From NCBI GenBank assembly GCA_014529385.2, contig CM043953.1, positions 113,538,049 through 113,602,048 on the forward strand: a DNA stretch of 64,000 nucleotides. The letters run 5' to 3'. Each line of letters begins with the position of its first letter. The first letter of the stretch is position 1. The position numbers and the translations under genes were made by a program. The DNA comes from Adiantum capillus-veneris (lineage: Eukaryota > Streptophyta > Polypodiopsida > Polypodiales > Pteridaceae). The notes below the pieces were generated by a model, which made no database searches, was not told the DNA's origin, and saw only the letters and a program-made list of their open reading frames with translations. Positions 1 through 10,360 of the stretch are shown here, piece by piece.

Positions 1-70
1 TCCACTGTGCTATGTCATTACTGATCATCTTTCCATACAACCATCACTGCTCATATGTTGATGTTGGCAG

Positions 71-1732
71 TGTTCAATTCAATAAAAGGAACCCACCCTG
101 AAATTAGGCTGTAAGTGTTTTGTATCAGAAAGTGTTTCTTATAGATATCCATGTAAATTTGAAGCCTCATGCTAACATCTTGACATTGCTTTGTGCAGTT
201 GTATAAAGAGGTTGTTGCTTGCCTATGGCAAGCTATGTGGAAGGTATGAACTATACAAGGCCCCAATCACAGATGTACCTGTCCCAAATCAAACCGATGG
301 AAATTCTTGCGGCTGGAGATGTCTTCTCCATGCAGAATATGTCCTGCAAAGCTACTTTGCATTAAAACCTTTCATGACTAAGGTACCCATTTGGCAATGC
401 ATTCAGTTAGTTTTGGTTTAGTCTATAAAAGAATTCTCACCATGTGGTCTTTCAATTTTGTAGAGTGCTTTAAAAAACTACACATATGATTATTTGCAAA
501 GATACCGGGTAAGTTTAATACAACACCTGCTTACTATGTCTAGCCCCAGAGAGCTTGAAGATAGCGGCTTGGATGACCGCACTATTGATCTAACAAAACA
601 TGACGTGCCACCACGAAAAACCCCTGCATCCGATACAGTGGAATCACAACGGGCCGAGGGGGTCATATCAGCAGAAGATGAAAGAGCCGAGGATGAGGAA
701 AGGTCAAATGAGCATATGGAAGGTGCTAGTGTACAACCACAGGAGACAATGAAAGAGCCAAGTCAGCCAGTGGAGGAGCCAAAAGAGCCTATTGCTGAAA
801 CCCAAGATGAGGAAAGCAGGCCTATAGATGAGCAAAAGGATATGGATGAGGAAAGCAGGCCTAGGGATGAGCAAACTGATATGGATCAGGCAAGGATGTA
901 TGAGGCAAGCCGATCAACCGAGGGAGAGGAAAAGACCTTGGAGGAAACCTTGAATGAGGCAGAAAGACCCATGGGGGAGACCCCTGATGAAGATGTGAAT
1001 GATGACTATGAAGATAAAGCAGAGGAGAGCAACAACGACATGAACACTACAGAGACCCAGTATGGACCCTTGCTACCTGTAGATACGGTTCATCCGGTAA
1101 TGTCTATTCAAGTATGGCAAAATATGTTCAGCTTCTAACTACTTATATGTACTTGTCAACTTTTACAGAGGTTGATTATCTTGGACGTCAATGGATTGCT
1201 GATGATGCGGGTGCCTCTCGGTGACAGAGAACACTTTGAGGATTTGCAAACGTTTCGGATGGGAACTTGTCGAGTCGTGGTTCGTCCAGGAACCAAGGAA
1301 TTTATTCAGTTTCTTCTTCCGCGCTTTAGAGTTGCCATATGGTCTTCAATGCAAAGGCAAAACTTGTCGCCACTAGTTGCAATAGTTTGCAGTGTATGCC
1401 ACGCTCACACGTCAGATTTTGCCTTTTTGTATGATCAAAGAAAATGCGTTACTGTTGAGGGCCACTACCACCCTAAAAAACCACACTTACCTCTTTTGTA
1501 CAAACCGTTTAGCCAAATCGGTGTACCCTTTGATGCAACTAATACACTACTAATTGATGATACTCCTGAAAAGGGAGAACTAAATCCGCCGGGAACAACT
1601 GTCTCACCACCTTCTTTCAAGGGGCATTCCTTCGATTTTTACCTTGAAGACATTCTGATTCCATACTTACAGAAATTGTATCTCAGTCCATTGTTCACGG
1701 ACGAGTTTGTACTTTCTAATGAATTAAGATGA
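71..1732 (+). CDS. ULP1-like protease / FCP1-NIF phosphatase fusion protein, 3' part of gene
   Basis: Spliced gene entering from the left edge. Exons I infer: 71-110, 199-382, 464-1096, 1169-1732 (stop). Donors GTAAGT (111), GTACCC (383), GTAATG (1097); acceptors end at 70, 198, 463, 1168; all junctions keep frame. Exons 1-2 encode the end of a C48/ULP1 cysteine protease: a segment FNSIKGTHPEIR, then VPVPNQTDGNSCGW with the oxyanion Gln and catalytic Cys (motif QxDGxxCG). The position normally held by the catalytic Asp of the 'DS' motif appears to be Asn. Exon 3 gives the terminal helix (YDYLQRYR) and about 180 residues of Glu/Asp-rich, probably disordered linker. Exon 4 is an FCP1/NIF-type HAD domain: LIILDVNGLL (first Asp present, second Asp replaced by Asn), VRPGTKEFIQFL, AIWSS, LLIDDTPEKGELNPPGT. 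ULP1 domains remove SUMO-like modifiers; NIF domains dephosphorylate Ser/Thr. The fusion and the exon model are inference. The catalytic His lies upstream of the window. Confidence 0.72.
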
Positions 1733-1762
1733 ATCTTCTATCATGTCTTTGTCTTGTCTAAC

Positions 1763-1765
<3 letters not shown>

Positions 1766-1811
<46 letters not shown>
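1766..1811. repeat. (GA)n microsatellite
   Basis: About 23 uninterrupted GA units directly 3' of the phosphatase-domain stop codon, probably in the 3' UTR. Confidence 0.95.
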
Positions 1812-1815
<4 letters not shown>

Positions 1816-1934
1816 ACATGGTAAAGAAATGTATTTTAAGCACACTTTTTTACAGGGCACAATTGAAAAATGAGCTCAATAAACTTCATGTCTTGAAAGT
1901 CATTTGTATACACTTGGGTTCACAAGAATATCTG

Positions 1935-2939
1935 TTACATTGACACTACTTCAACCCGACCATCCAACTCTTTGCACAAAATATCTTTTTCCCTTCGCCG
2001 CATCACCTTACGGCCAACTAGGAAAAAGGAAAAATCTGATAGGTCCTTGTCCATTGACTCTTCAATTATGTCATGCCGCAAATGCTGAAGACTGCATAGC
2101 TCCCTTATTGTAACCACCAACAGTAGGCCATGCTCTTTATCAATCACTTCCACATCCACAGCAGGATTATCTTCCAAACCTGCAGAAACCTTGTCCATAG
2201 GAATGTACTTACCGTTGAGCATTTGTGATCGCATATACCAAAACGAGAGTAATAGTGATTGGCTTGCAATCATGTACTTGACAACTAAAGTATCAAGCGC
2301 GACCTCGCACCGTAAACCAATCTCTTCCTTTGCATACCATCCTTTGTCAAGAAGTTTGTCACAGGATGACTGCTGAAATGACTTGCACATGAACATAGTT
2401 TTCGTAACTCGGATGTTGTAGCTATGAAACAGCTCTATGAAGAGTGCAACAGGACAGAAGTTTGCGATTCTAACGAGTTTGGTGGGAATAGAGCTACGTA
2501 GAGACCTTTGTATATCCTTGTAGAGCTTACTTCGCATTGCCTCCACCATTGTTTCCTCAGGAACTGGCCAGTCCACAGTAGTGTTCCAATCGGTTGGTAG
2601 AGGCACTTTCACCAACATGCCATTCTTATTCCCTGAGCTGAGTTGATAAAAGTGGTCATAAAAAAAGATTCCCTCATCAGCCAGTCTTTTGCTGCTCCTC
2701 CCTGAATACTGTAGAGAACCAAATGTCGATATTTTGGCGCCTTCATAAATTGGTTGACGTGCCAACTTCCTCAACATGTCTTCAGGAGATAGGCGCACGG
2801 CTTCTGGTGTTGCTTCGTTAGCGTTCTCCTTGCTTGTCTGGAAGAAGGCATCCAGCATCTCCTCCATGCCGTCGTCTTCTGTCTGTAAGTCCTTTTCTGC
2901 TTCCATCCTTGGCTCTATATTGGTCGGACCTTCACGCAT
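1935..2939 (-). CDS. orphan 334-codon ORF, function unknown
   Basis: Single uninterrupted reading frame, convergent with the ULP1/phosphatase gene and ending about 200 bp beyond its stop. I chose the ATG at 2939 because it is the first after the (GA)n tract that precedes it on this strand. The predicted protein has an acidic N-terminus (about residues 1-45, including EEMLDAFFQ). It then has a mixed globular region with two hydrophobic stretches (around VRIANFCPVALFIELF and MIASQSLLLSFWYM) and a basic patch near the C-terminus (VGRKVMRRREKD). I recognise no family. The length and ordinary amino-acid composition make a random ORF unlikely, but no splice sites, TATA box or poly(A) signal can be assigned. 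It could be a host gene, one exon of a larger gene, or cargo of a DNA transposon. Confidence 0.5.
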   Translation of the reverse strand: MREGPTNIEPRMEAEKDLQTEDDGMEEMLDAFFQTSKENANEATPEAVRLSPEDMLRKLARQPIYEGAKISTFGSLQYSGRSSKRLADEGIFFYDHFYQLSSGNKNGMLVKVPLPTDWNTTVDWPVPEETMVEAMRSKLYKDIQRSLRSSIPTKLVRIANFCPVALFIELFHSYNIRVTKTMFMCKSFQQSSCDKLLDKGWYAKEEIGLRCEVALDTLVVKYMIASQSLLLSFWYMRSQMLNGKYIPMDKVSAGLEDNPAVDVEVIDKEHGLLLVVTIRELCSLQHLRHDIIEESMDKDLSDFSFFLVGRKVMRRREKDILCKELDGRVEVVSM

Positions 2940-2941
2940 AA

Positions 2942-2945
<4 letters not shown>

Positions 2946-3028
<83 letters not shown>
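2946..3028. repeat. (TC)n microsatellite
   Basis: About 41 TC units just upstream of the orphan ORF start (so (GA)n on the coding strand). Together with the (GA)n at 1766 it brackets the ORF as an inverted pair. GA-rich 5' leaders are common in plant genes. Confidence 0.95.
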
Positions 3029-3030
<2 letters not shown>

Positions 3031-3304
3031 ATGTAGGTGCTATGTCGCAAAAATCAATGCCCGTTCCGTAAGAGTCGTATCATAGATTCTGTACGGTTTC
3101 TTTAGCAAACTCTCCGTACTTGTGCACATGCTCATTACATATCCTACGCTTGCGCAGGATTTGATACTTACAGAGCGTGCACGAGCATGCAATCTTTTCC
3201 TCCATGTTAGTTGATGACGTTGCCATCTACAATGATTATGAATATTGTTTTAATATATATACTCCTCACAATGTAAACTACCTCGCATTTTCTAGTCTTG
3301 CCCA

Positions 3305-3340
3305 ATCTCCGTACACCTCGGTCCAGAGGTGTACGGAGAT
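3305..3340. other. perfect 15-bp inverted repeat (hairpin), 6-nt loop
   Basis: Arms 3305-3319 and 3326-3340 are exact reverse complements (ATCTCCGTACACCTC and its complement) around the loop GGTCCA. No T-run follows, so it is not a terminator. The surrounding 3029-3487 has no recognisable gene. Confidence 0.85.
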
Positions 3341-3487
3341 CAGGACCACCGGGTCAAAATCTCGTCTTTATTGGTCAAATCCCATATGGGTAGACACATA
3401 CGTGCACTCCCAGGTGTACATGGCAATGCATATAGCGGGCAAAACCCCTTTGCCTCTTTTAGTTCCATAGTTTCTTCAACATCCTAC

Positions 3488-6400
3488 GGCTACCTACGGC
3501 TTGTGTAGTTGACGTTAATTCAAACCCATTGACCTACGGCTTTCCATACACGCTCTTGACATTGCTTTAAGACTACTTAATGAACTACGGATGGTTTCGG
3601 TATGGATAGAAGCCATTTCCGAAGTCCGTTTGCATTTTTCCGTGGAAAAATGCAACCGGATTTGACCTGCGGCTTGTGTATTTGGCGTTTCTTCTATCCG
3701 TTTGACCTACGGTTTGCCATACACACTCTTGACATTGCCTAAAGACTACCTAATCGTCTATGGATGGTTTCAAAAGGCATACAAGCCATTTCCGAAGTTC
3801 GTTTGCGTTTTTCTGTAGAAAAACGCAACCGGATTTGACTTACGGCTTGTGTATTTGGTGTTTCCTCTATCCGTTTGACTTACGGCTTGCCATATGCGCT
3901 CTTGACATTGCCTAAAGACTACCTAATCATCTACGGATGGTTTCAGAAGGCATAGAAGCCATTTTCAAAGTCCGTTTGCGTTTTTTCGTAGAAAAACGCA
4001 ATCGGACTTGACCTACGGCTTGCGTAGTTGACGTTAATTCAAATCCATTGATCTACGGCTTTCCATAATCGCTCTTGACATTGATTTAAGACTACTTAAT
4101 GAACTACGGATGGTTTCGGTATGGATAGAAGCCATTTCCGAAGTCCGTTTGCGTTTTTCCGTAGAAAAACGCAACCGGATTTGACCTACGGCTTGTGTAT
4201 TTGACGTTTCTTCTATCCGTTTGACCTACGGGTTGCCATACGCGCTCTTGACATTGCCTAAAAACTACCTAATCGTCAATGGATGGTTTCAGAAGGCATA
4301 GAAGCCATTTCCGAAGTCCGTTTGCGTTTTTCCGTAGAAAAACGCAACCGGATTTGACCTACGGCTTGTGTATTTGGCGTTTCTTCCTTCCGTTTGACCT
4401 ACGGCTTGCCATACGCGCTCTTGACATTGCCTAAAGAATACCTAATCGTCTATGGATGGTTTCAGTAGGCATAGAAGCCATTTCCGAAGTCCGTTTGCAT
4501 TTTTTCGTAGAAAAACTCAACCGGATTTGACCTACGACTTGTGTATTTGGTGTTGCTTCTATCGGTTTGACCTACGACTTGCCATACGTGCTCTTGACAT
4601 TGCGTAAAGACTACCTAATCATCTACGGATGGTTTCAGAAGGCATAGAAGCGATTTCCGAAGTCCGTTTGCGTTTTTCCGTAGAGAAACGTAACCGGATT
4701 TGACCTACGGCTTGTGCATTTGGCGTTTCTTCTATCCGTTTGACCTATGGCTTGCCATACGCCCTCTTGACATTGCCTAAAGACTACCTTATCGTCTACA
4801 GATGGTTTCAGTAGGCATACAAGCCATTTCTGAAGTCCGTTTGCGTTTTTTCGTAGAAAAACGCAACAGGATTTGACCTACGGCTTGTGTAGTGGACGTT
4901 AATTCAAACCCATTGACCTACGGATTGCCATAAACGCTTGAAATTGCTTTAAGACTACTTAATGAACTACGGATGGTTTCGGTATGGATAGAAGCCATTT
5001 TCGAAGTCCGTTTGCGTTTTTTCGTAGAAAAACACAACCGGATTTGACCTACGGCTTGTGTATTTGGCGTTTCTTTTATCCGTTTGATCTATGGGTTACC
5101 ATACGCGCTCTTGACATTGATTTAAGACTACTTAATGAACTACGGATGGTTTCGGTATGGATAGAAGCCATTTCCGAAGTCCGGTTGCGTTTTTTCGTAG
5201 AAAAACGCAACCGGATTTGACCTTCGGTTTGTGTGTTTGGCATTTCTTCTATTCGTTTGACCTACGGCTTGCCATACATGCTCTTGATATTTCCTAAAGA
5301 GTACCTAATCGTCTACGGATGGTTTCAGTAGGCATAGAAGCCATTTCCGAAGTCCGTTTGCGTTTTTCCGTAGAAAAACGCAACCGGATTTGACCTATGG
5401 CTTGTGTATTTGACGTTTCTTCTATCCGTTTGATCTACGGCTTGCCATACGCGCTCTTGACATTGCCTAAAGACTACCTAATCGTCTACAGATGGTTTCA
5501 GAAGACATAGAAGCCATTTCCGAAGTCCGTTTGCGTTTTGCTGTAGAGAAACGCAACCGGATTTGACCTATGGCTTGTGTATTTGGCGTTTCTTCTATCC
5601 GTTTGACGTACAGATTGTCATACGCGCTCTTGACATTGCCTAAAGACTACCTAATCATCTACGGATGGTTTCAATAGGCATAGAAGCCATTTCCGAAGTC
5701 CGTTTGAGTTTTTTCGTAGAAAAACGTAACCGGATTTGACCTACGGCTTGTGTAGTTGACGTTAATTCAAACCCATTGATCTACGGCTTGCCATACACGC
5801 TCTTGACATTGCTTTAAGACTACTTAATGAACTACGGATTGTTTCGGTATGGATAGAAGCCATTTCCGAAGTCCGTTTACGTTTTTCCGTAGAAAAACGT
5901 AACCGGATTTGACCTACGGCTTGTGTATTTGGCGTTTCTTCTATCCGTTTGACCTACGGGTTGCCATACGCGCTCTTGAAATTGTCTAAAGACTACCTAA
6001 TCATCTACGGATGGTTTCGGTATGGATAGAAGCCATTTTCGAAATCCGTTTACGTTTTTCTGTAGAAAAACGCAACCGGATTTGACATACGGTTTGTGTA
6101 TTTGGCAATTCTTCTATCCGTTTGACCTACGGCTTATCATACGCGGTCTTGACATTGCCTAAAGAGTACTTAATCGTCTACGGATGGTTTCAGTAGGCAT
6201 ACAAGCCATTTCCGAAGTCTGTTTGCGTTTTTTCGTAGAAAAACGCAACCGGATTTGACCTACGGCTTGTGTATTTGGCGTTTCTTCTATTCGTTTGACC
6301 TACGGCTTATCATACACGCTCTTGACATTTCCTAAAGAGTACCTAATCGTCTACGGATGGTTTCAGTAGGCATACAAGCCATTTCCGAAGTCTGTTTGCG

Positions 6401-7404
6401 TTTTTCCGTAGAGAAACGCAACCGGATTTGACCTACGGCTTGTGTATTTGGCATTTTTTCTATCCGTTTGACCTACGGCTTGCCATACATGCTCTTGACA
6501 TTGCCTAAAGACTACCTAATCGTCTACGGATGGTTTCAGTAGGCATAGAAGCCATTTTCGAAGTCCGTTTGCGTTTTTTCGTAGAAAAACGCAACCGGAT
6601 TTGACCTACGGCTTGTGTAGTGGACGTTAATTCAAACCCATTGACCTACGACTTGCCATACACGCTCTTGAAATTTTTTTAAGACTAATTAATGAACTAC
6701 GGATGGTTTCGGTATGTATAGAAGCCAATTCCGAAGTCTGTTTGCGTTTTTCCATAGAAAAACGCAATTGGATTTGACGTACGGCTTATGTATTTGGCGT
6801 TTCTTCTATCCGTTTGACCTACGGGTTGCCATACGCGCTCTTGACATTGCCTAAAGACTACCTAACCGTCTACGGATGGTTTCAGTAGGCATAGAAGCCA
6901 TTTCCGAAGTTCGTTTGCATTTTTTCGTAGAAAAACGCAATCGGATTTGACCTACGGCTTGTGTATTTGGTGTTTCCTCTATCTGTTTGACCTACGGCTT
7001 GCCATACGCACTCTTGACATTGCCTAAAGACTACCTAATCGTCTACGGATGGTTTCAGTAGGCATAGAAGCCATTTCCGAAGTCCATTTGCATTTTTCCG
7101 TAGAAAAATGCAATCGGATTTGACCTACGGCTTGTGTATTTGGCGTCTCTTCTATTTATTTGACCTACGGCTTGCCATACGCGCTCTTGACATTGCCTAA
7201 AGACTACTTAATTGTCTACGGATGGTTTCAGAAGGCATAGAAGCCATTTCCGAAGTCCGTTTGCGTTTTTTCATAAAAAAACGCAACCGGATTTGACCTA
7301 CGGCTTGTGTATTTGACGTTAATTCAAACTCATTGACCTACGGCTTGCCATACGTGCTATTGACATTTCTTTAAGACTACCTAATGAACTACGGATGGTT
7401 TCAG
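3488..7404. repeat. 173-bp tandem satellite, about 22.6 copies with 5-mer higher-order structure
   Basis: Using the junction TTTGACCTACGGCTTGTG as phase marker, monomers start at 3661, 3835, 4007, 4180, 4353, 4526, 4699, 4872, 5043, 5216, 5389, 5562, 5735, 5908, 6081, 6254, 6427, 6600, 6773, 6946, 7119 and 7292. Steps are almost always exactly 173 bp (extremes 171 and 174). Two variants exist. The common one reads GTGTATTTGGCGTTTCTTC after the marker; the rarer one carries GACGTTAATTCAAA and, later, TTTAAGACTACTTAATGAAC. The rarer type recurs at 3513, 4033, 4898, 5761, 6626 and 7318, so most of the array has an ~865-bp five-monomer period. Each monomer holds a long inverted repeat (GCGTTTTT-CGTA-AAAACGC core). 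The short ORFs inside are by-products. Length and order resemble centromeric or heterochromatic plant satellites, but location is unknown. Confidence 0.95.
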
Positions 7405-7599
7405 CTAGCTGTTTTAGTTGCTTAGTCCACACTCAGCAGTTTAGGATTCCATAATATGTTATTTTGTCATTTTGTTATTCTAACCTAGTATCAGTCTACC
7501 ACATTGTAACTTTCTGGTCTCATAGGTCACTTTGGACTTTTGAAGAGTTAACATAACATTTCATTTCATTTCTTTCTTTAATTTTAATTTTTTACGCAA

Positions 7600-7715
7600 A
7601 CCATAACTCTCTCTCTCTCTTTAGTTTTAATTTCCTACGCACATTTTTCTCTCTCTTCAATTTCCTACACGCACACACACTTCTCTCTTTCTCTCTCTTT
7701 CCTACACACACACAC

Positions 7716-7759
<44 letters not shown>

Positions 7760-7818
7760 TACACACACACCGCTCTCTATCTCTCTCTTTAATTTCCTAC
7801 ATGCACACACACTTCTCT

Positions 7819-7860
<42 letters not shown>

Positions 7861-7926
7861 TACACACACACACACTTCTCTCTTTCTCTCTCTCTCTCTC
7901 TCTCTTTCCTACACACACACACACAC

Positions 7927-7968
<42 letters not shown>

Positions 7969-7985
7969 CACACACACACACACAC

Positions 7986-8033
<48 letters not shown>

Positions 8034-8071
8034 TACACACACACACACACACACACACACGATGTGGGGAG

Positions 8072-8128
<57 letters not shown>
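7600..8128. repeat. compound (CT)n/(CA)n cassette array ending in (GA)n
   Basis: Alternating blocks of the form TTTCCTA-(CA)n-CTT-(CT)n repeat about seven to nine times between 7600 and 8060. After GATGTGGGGAGAG the tract switches to (AG)n (about 8069-8128). The region 7405-7599 before it is AT-rich with no gene. All ORFs reported here are Ser/Leu or Arg/Glu repeats caused by the dinucleotides. Confidence 0.95.
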
Positions 8129-8132
<4 letters not shown>

Positions 8133-8257
8133 TCAGGGGAGGGAAGGGTGCCATAATACCTCGTAACAGATTTCGGCCAAGATCTGAGAACGCGCGCGTT
8201 GAGGGCGAAAATGGCCCCTTCGTGGGGGTTCGGCTTTTTTTCCCTCAAATTACTTGC

Positions 8258-8400
8258 GTTGATACCTGCGTCGATATACGTGTGGGAAAATTAGTCTTTC
8301 GACGCGTATATCCACAATCATATCGACACAAGTATCGACGCGTATATCGACGGACGATAAGTACGTCGATATGAGCGTGGAAAGGCACGGGCATCGATAA
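8258..8400. other. CG-rich segment with repeated TCGACGCGTATATC boxes
   Basis: Two exact copies of TCGACGCGTATATC lie at 8299-8312 and 8335-8348. Related boxes (GTCGATATACG, CATATCGACA, GTCGATATG) surround them. The block is unusually rich in CpG and TCGA for this AT-rich window. No gene is recognised from 8129 to 9165. Confidence 0.6.
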
Positions 8401-8630
8401 CTTTGGGTTATGTTGTAGTGAAAATTGCTTGATTAATGGTGTTGGCGACAGATGTGTTACAGACCTTAACATTTGTATTTATATCTATGAAAGATCTTCT
8501 TTTAATGAGAAATTATATTCAATCTATGAAATTTTTGTCTATCTTTTAACTTATCATCATAATACTAATTTGATAAACTCATGTCTTCTGATATATCATA
8601 GCTTTTCAAGTGTTTAGGGTTTTGAAGTGT

Positions 8631-8832
8631 TAGTGTTTTGAAGTGTTATATGTATTTAACATGATATTTTGATAGTCCAACATGTGTGAGACTATCAATA
8701 TGCTATGCAATTGTATTTAACTTATTTGAGATAGTGTTTTAAAGTGTTTTATGTCTTTACCTTGATATTTTGATAGTCCAACATGTGCAAGACCGTTGGT
8801 ATGCTATGTAGTTGTATTTATTTTATTTTTTT
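8631..8832. repeat. 101-bp tandem duplication
   Basis: TAGTGTTTTGAAGTGTTATATG at 8631 reappears in diverged form at 8732, followed in both by GATATTTTGATAGTCCAACATGTG and ATGCTATGnAnTTGTATTTA. Two AT-rich copies; no coding content. Confidence 0.8.
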
Positions 8833-9165
8833 AAAATCTAGTGCAAAAATGATGCCGAAAGAAAGAAAAATTATTATGCGGGCTTTTCAAAAGGAGTGCA
8901 TACATGCAATTTCTTGCTCAAATTTAGCAAATAAATGAAAGTAATTTCTTTACCATAGATTTCATTAGCACTATTTGGGAGAAAACTGAGCACAAACTAC
9001 GTGGAGAAGTCCATTACAAGTTACTTATACCAATAGGGATCAGAGAATTTGACGTGCACCATAAAATCAGAACGATGCTTGGAAGTATGAAGGTGTGCTG
9101 CACAGATGTGAAAGAAGACCTCCCTCCCACTTGCAATATGGTCAAAATAAAACTTGGGATAAATA

Positions 9166-10360
9166 GTGGGAGGAGCAGAAGGTGAAGATGAAGCAAGTAA
9201 AAGTCCAAGATCAATCACTTTGTTGACTCAAATCAAGATGGTGCAAGATGCACAAGGGGCCATTGGTGGCCAATTAGATACCAGTGGCACCGACACATTC
9301 ATGCGCTCAATATTGAATTCCAAGTGTAAATATTTAATAGGAATTCCTCACAAAGCCTTGATTAAAGGTACCAGGATGATTGGAACATGCTTGTTATATG
9401 CTATTAAAAGCATATCATTCTTTCCAGTCACTTATGTAGGAAAATGCTACAAGGGAGGGGCAGAAGCAAAGTTTGATAGATTCCAAATAGAGCAATGCAT
9501 GCAAACATTGCACCCCTCTATTGTTAGATGCATTGGTTTTACTACAGAGGCCTGCTCGATCACACTCTTCCCATACTATAATGGGGGCTCATTGGAAGAC
9601 CTTATGTGCCGAGTGCCCTTCTTGCAAGGCGCATTTTGGCGTTGCATGCAATACTGGCTTCAATATGGCTAGAAGATTTAGCCACCTGCAAGTCAATAAC
9701 TATCAGAGATAGAAATTGCACACCTCAAAGTAGTGATAGAGAAAATGCTAGCTATTTTACACGCCCTGATTGATGGCATTGCGGCTGCTCACTTTGCTGG
9801 CATAGTGCACTGCAATTTGCATCCCTATAGTGTAATGTTAGATTTTACCCATGCAAATAAACCTCACATAAGTATTATCGATTGGGGTATGATTCTTGAA
9901 CCCTAACCAAGTAGGTGTCCAAAAATTTTGTACATAATGCGACTCAGTCTTCATTTGCAATTTTGAAAGAAAAGGAAGTAGGAGAACATGAGCTGTAAAA
10001 GCGGCCATGATGGATTTTTCCAGAGATATATGATCCATAGTGTTCAGATGAATTTACAAAATCAAACGCCATATATGCATTAGGCTTACTATACGAGATG
10101 TTGATAAACTTCTAGAGTGCAGCAATAAAGTATACTTCCCAAATGAATTGTTTTGTCACCCCAAAAGAGATACTCTTAGGGCTATCCAACAAATGGTGGA
10201 TAGTTGGATGAAGTTAAGAGCATGTGAAGCACAAAGAAATTCTTTTGACATATTTCTATTCTTTAAAGATCATTTAAAGATAGACCCTAATCCTATCCAA
10301 CAACCGCTCACATTGAACTTACACCGTCTTTTTATCCGTCTTCAAACATCTTGAAGGGTT
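9166..10360 (+). pseudogene. decayed protein kinase-like gene
   Basis: Kinase signatures appear in the right order but in different frames and broken by stops. Frame A (9166-9672) has the N-lobe: KCYKGGAEAKF (possible subdomain II Lys), LHPSIVRCIGF and the hinge-like LFPYYNGGSLEDLM. A second frame after 9720 gives the C-lobe: IAAAHFAGIVHCNLHPYSVM at about 9808 (catalytic loop, HRD Asp replaced by Asn) and IDWGM at 9880 (in place of DFG), then a stop. Near 10050-10110 follow SDEFTKSNAIYALGLLYEML (subdomain IX) with in-frame stops. Near 10150 is FCHPKRDTLRAIQQMV, as in subdomain XI. The frame changes, stops and loss of HRD Asp show it cannot make an active kinase as read. Introns could explain one break but not all. 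Confidence 0.65.

Noticed and set aside
4984-5220. 78-codon ORF in the satellite
   Set aside because: Its residues repeat with the 173-bp monomer; a by-product of the tandem repeat.
3488-7404. CRISPR-like array
   Set aside because: No repeat/spacer alternation: whole 173-bp monomers are homologous, and the context is eukaryotic.
7592-8248. Several ORFs with long Ser-Leu, Arg-Glu or Cys-Val runs
   Set aside because: They are translations of CT/GA/CA dinucleotide tracts in different frames.
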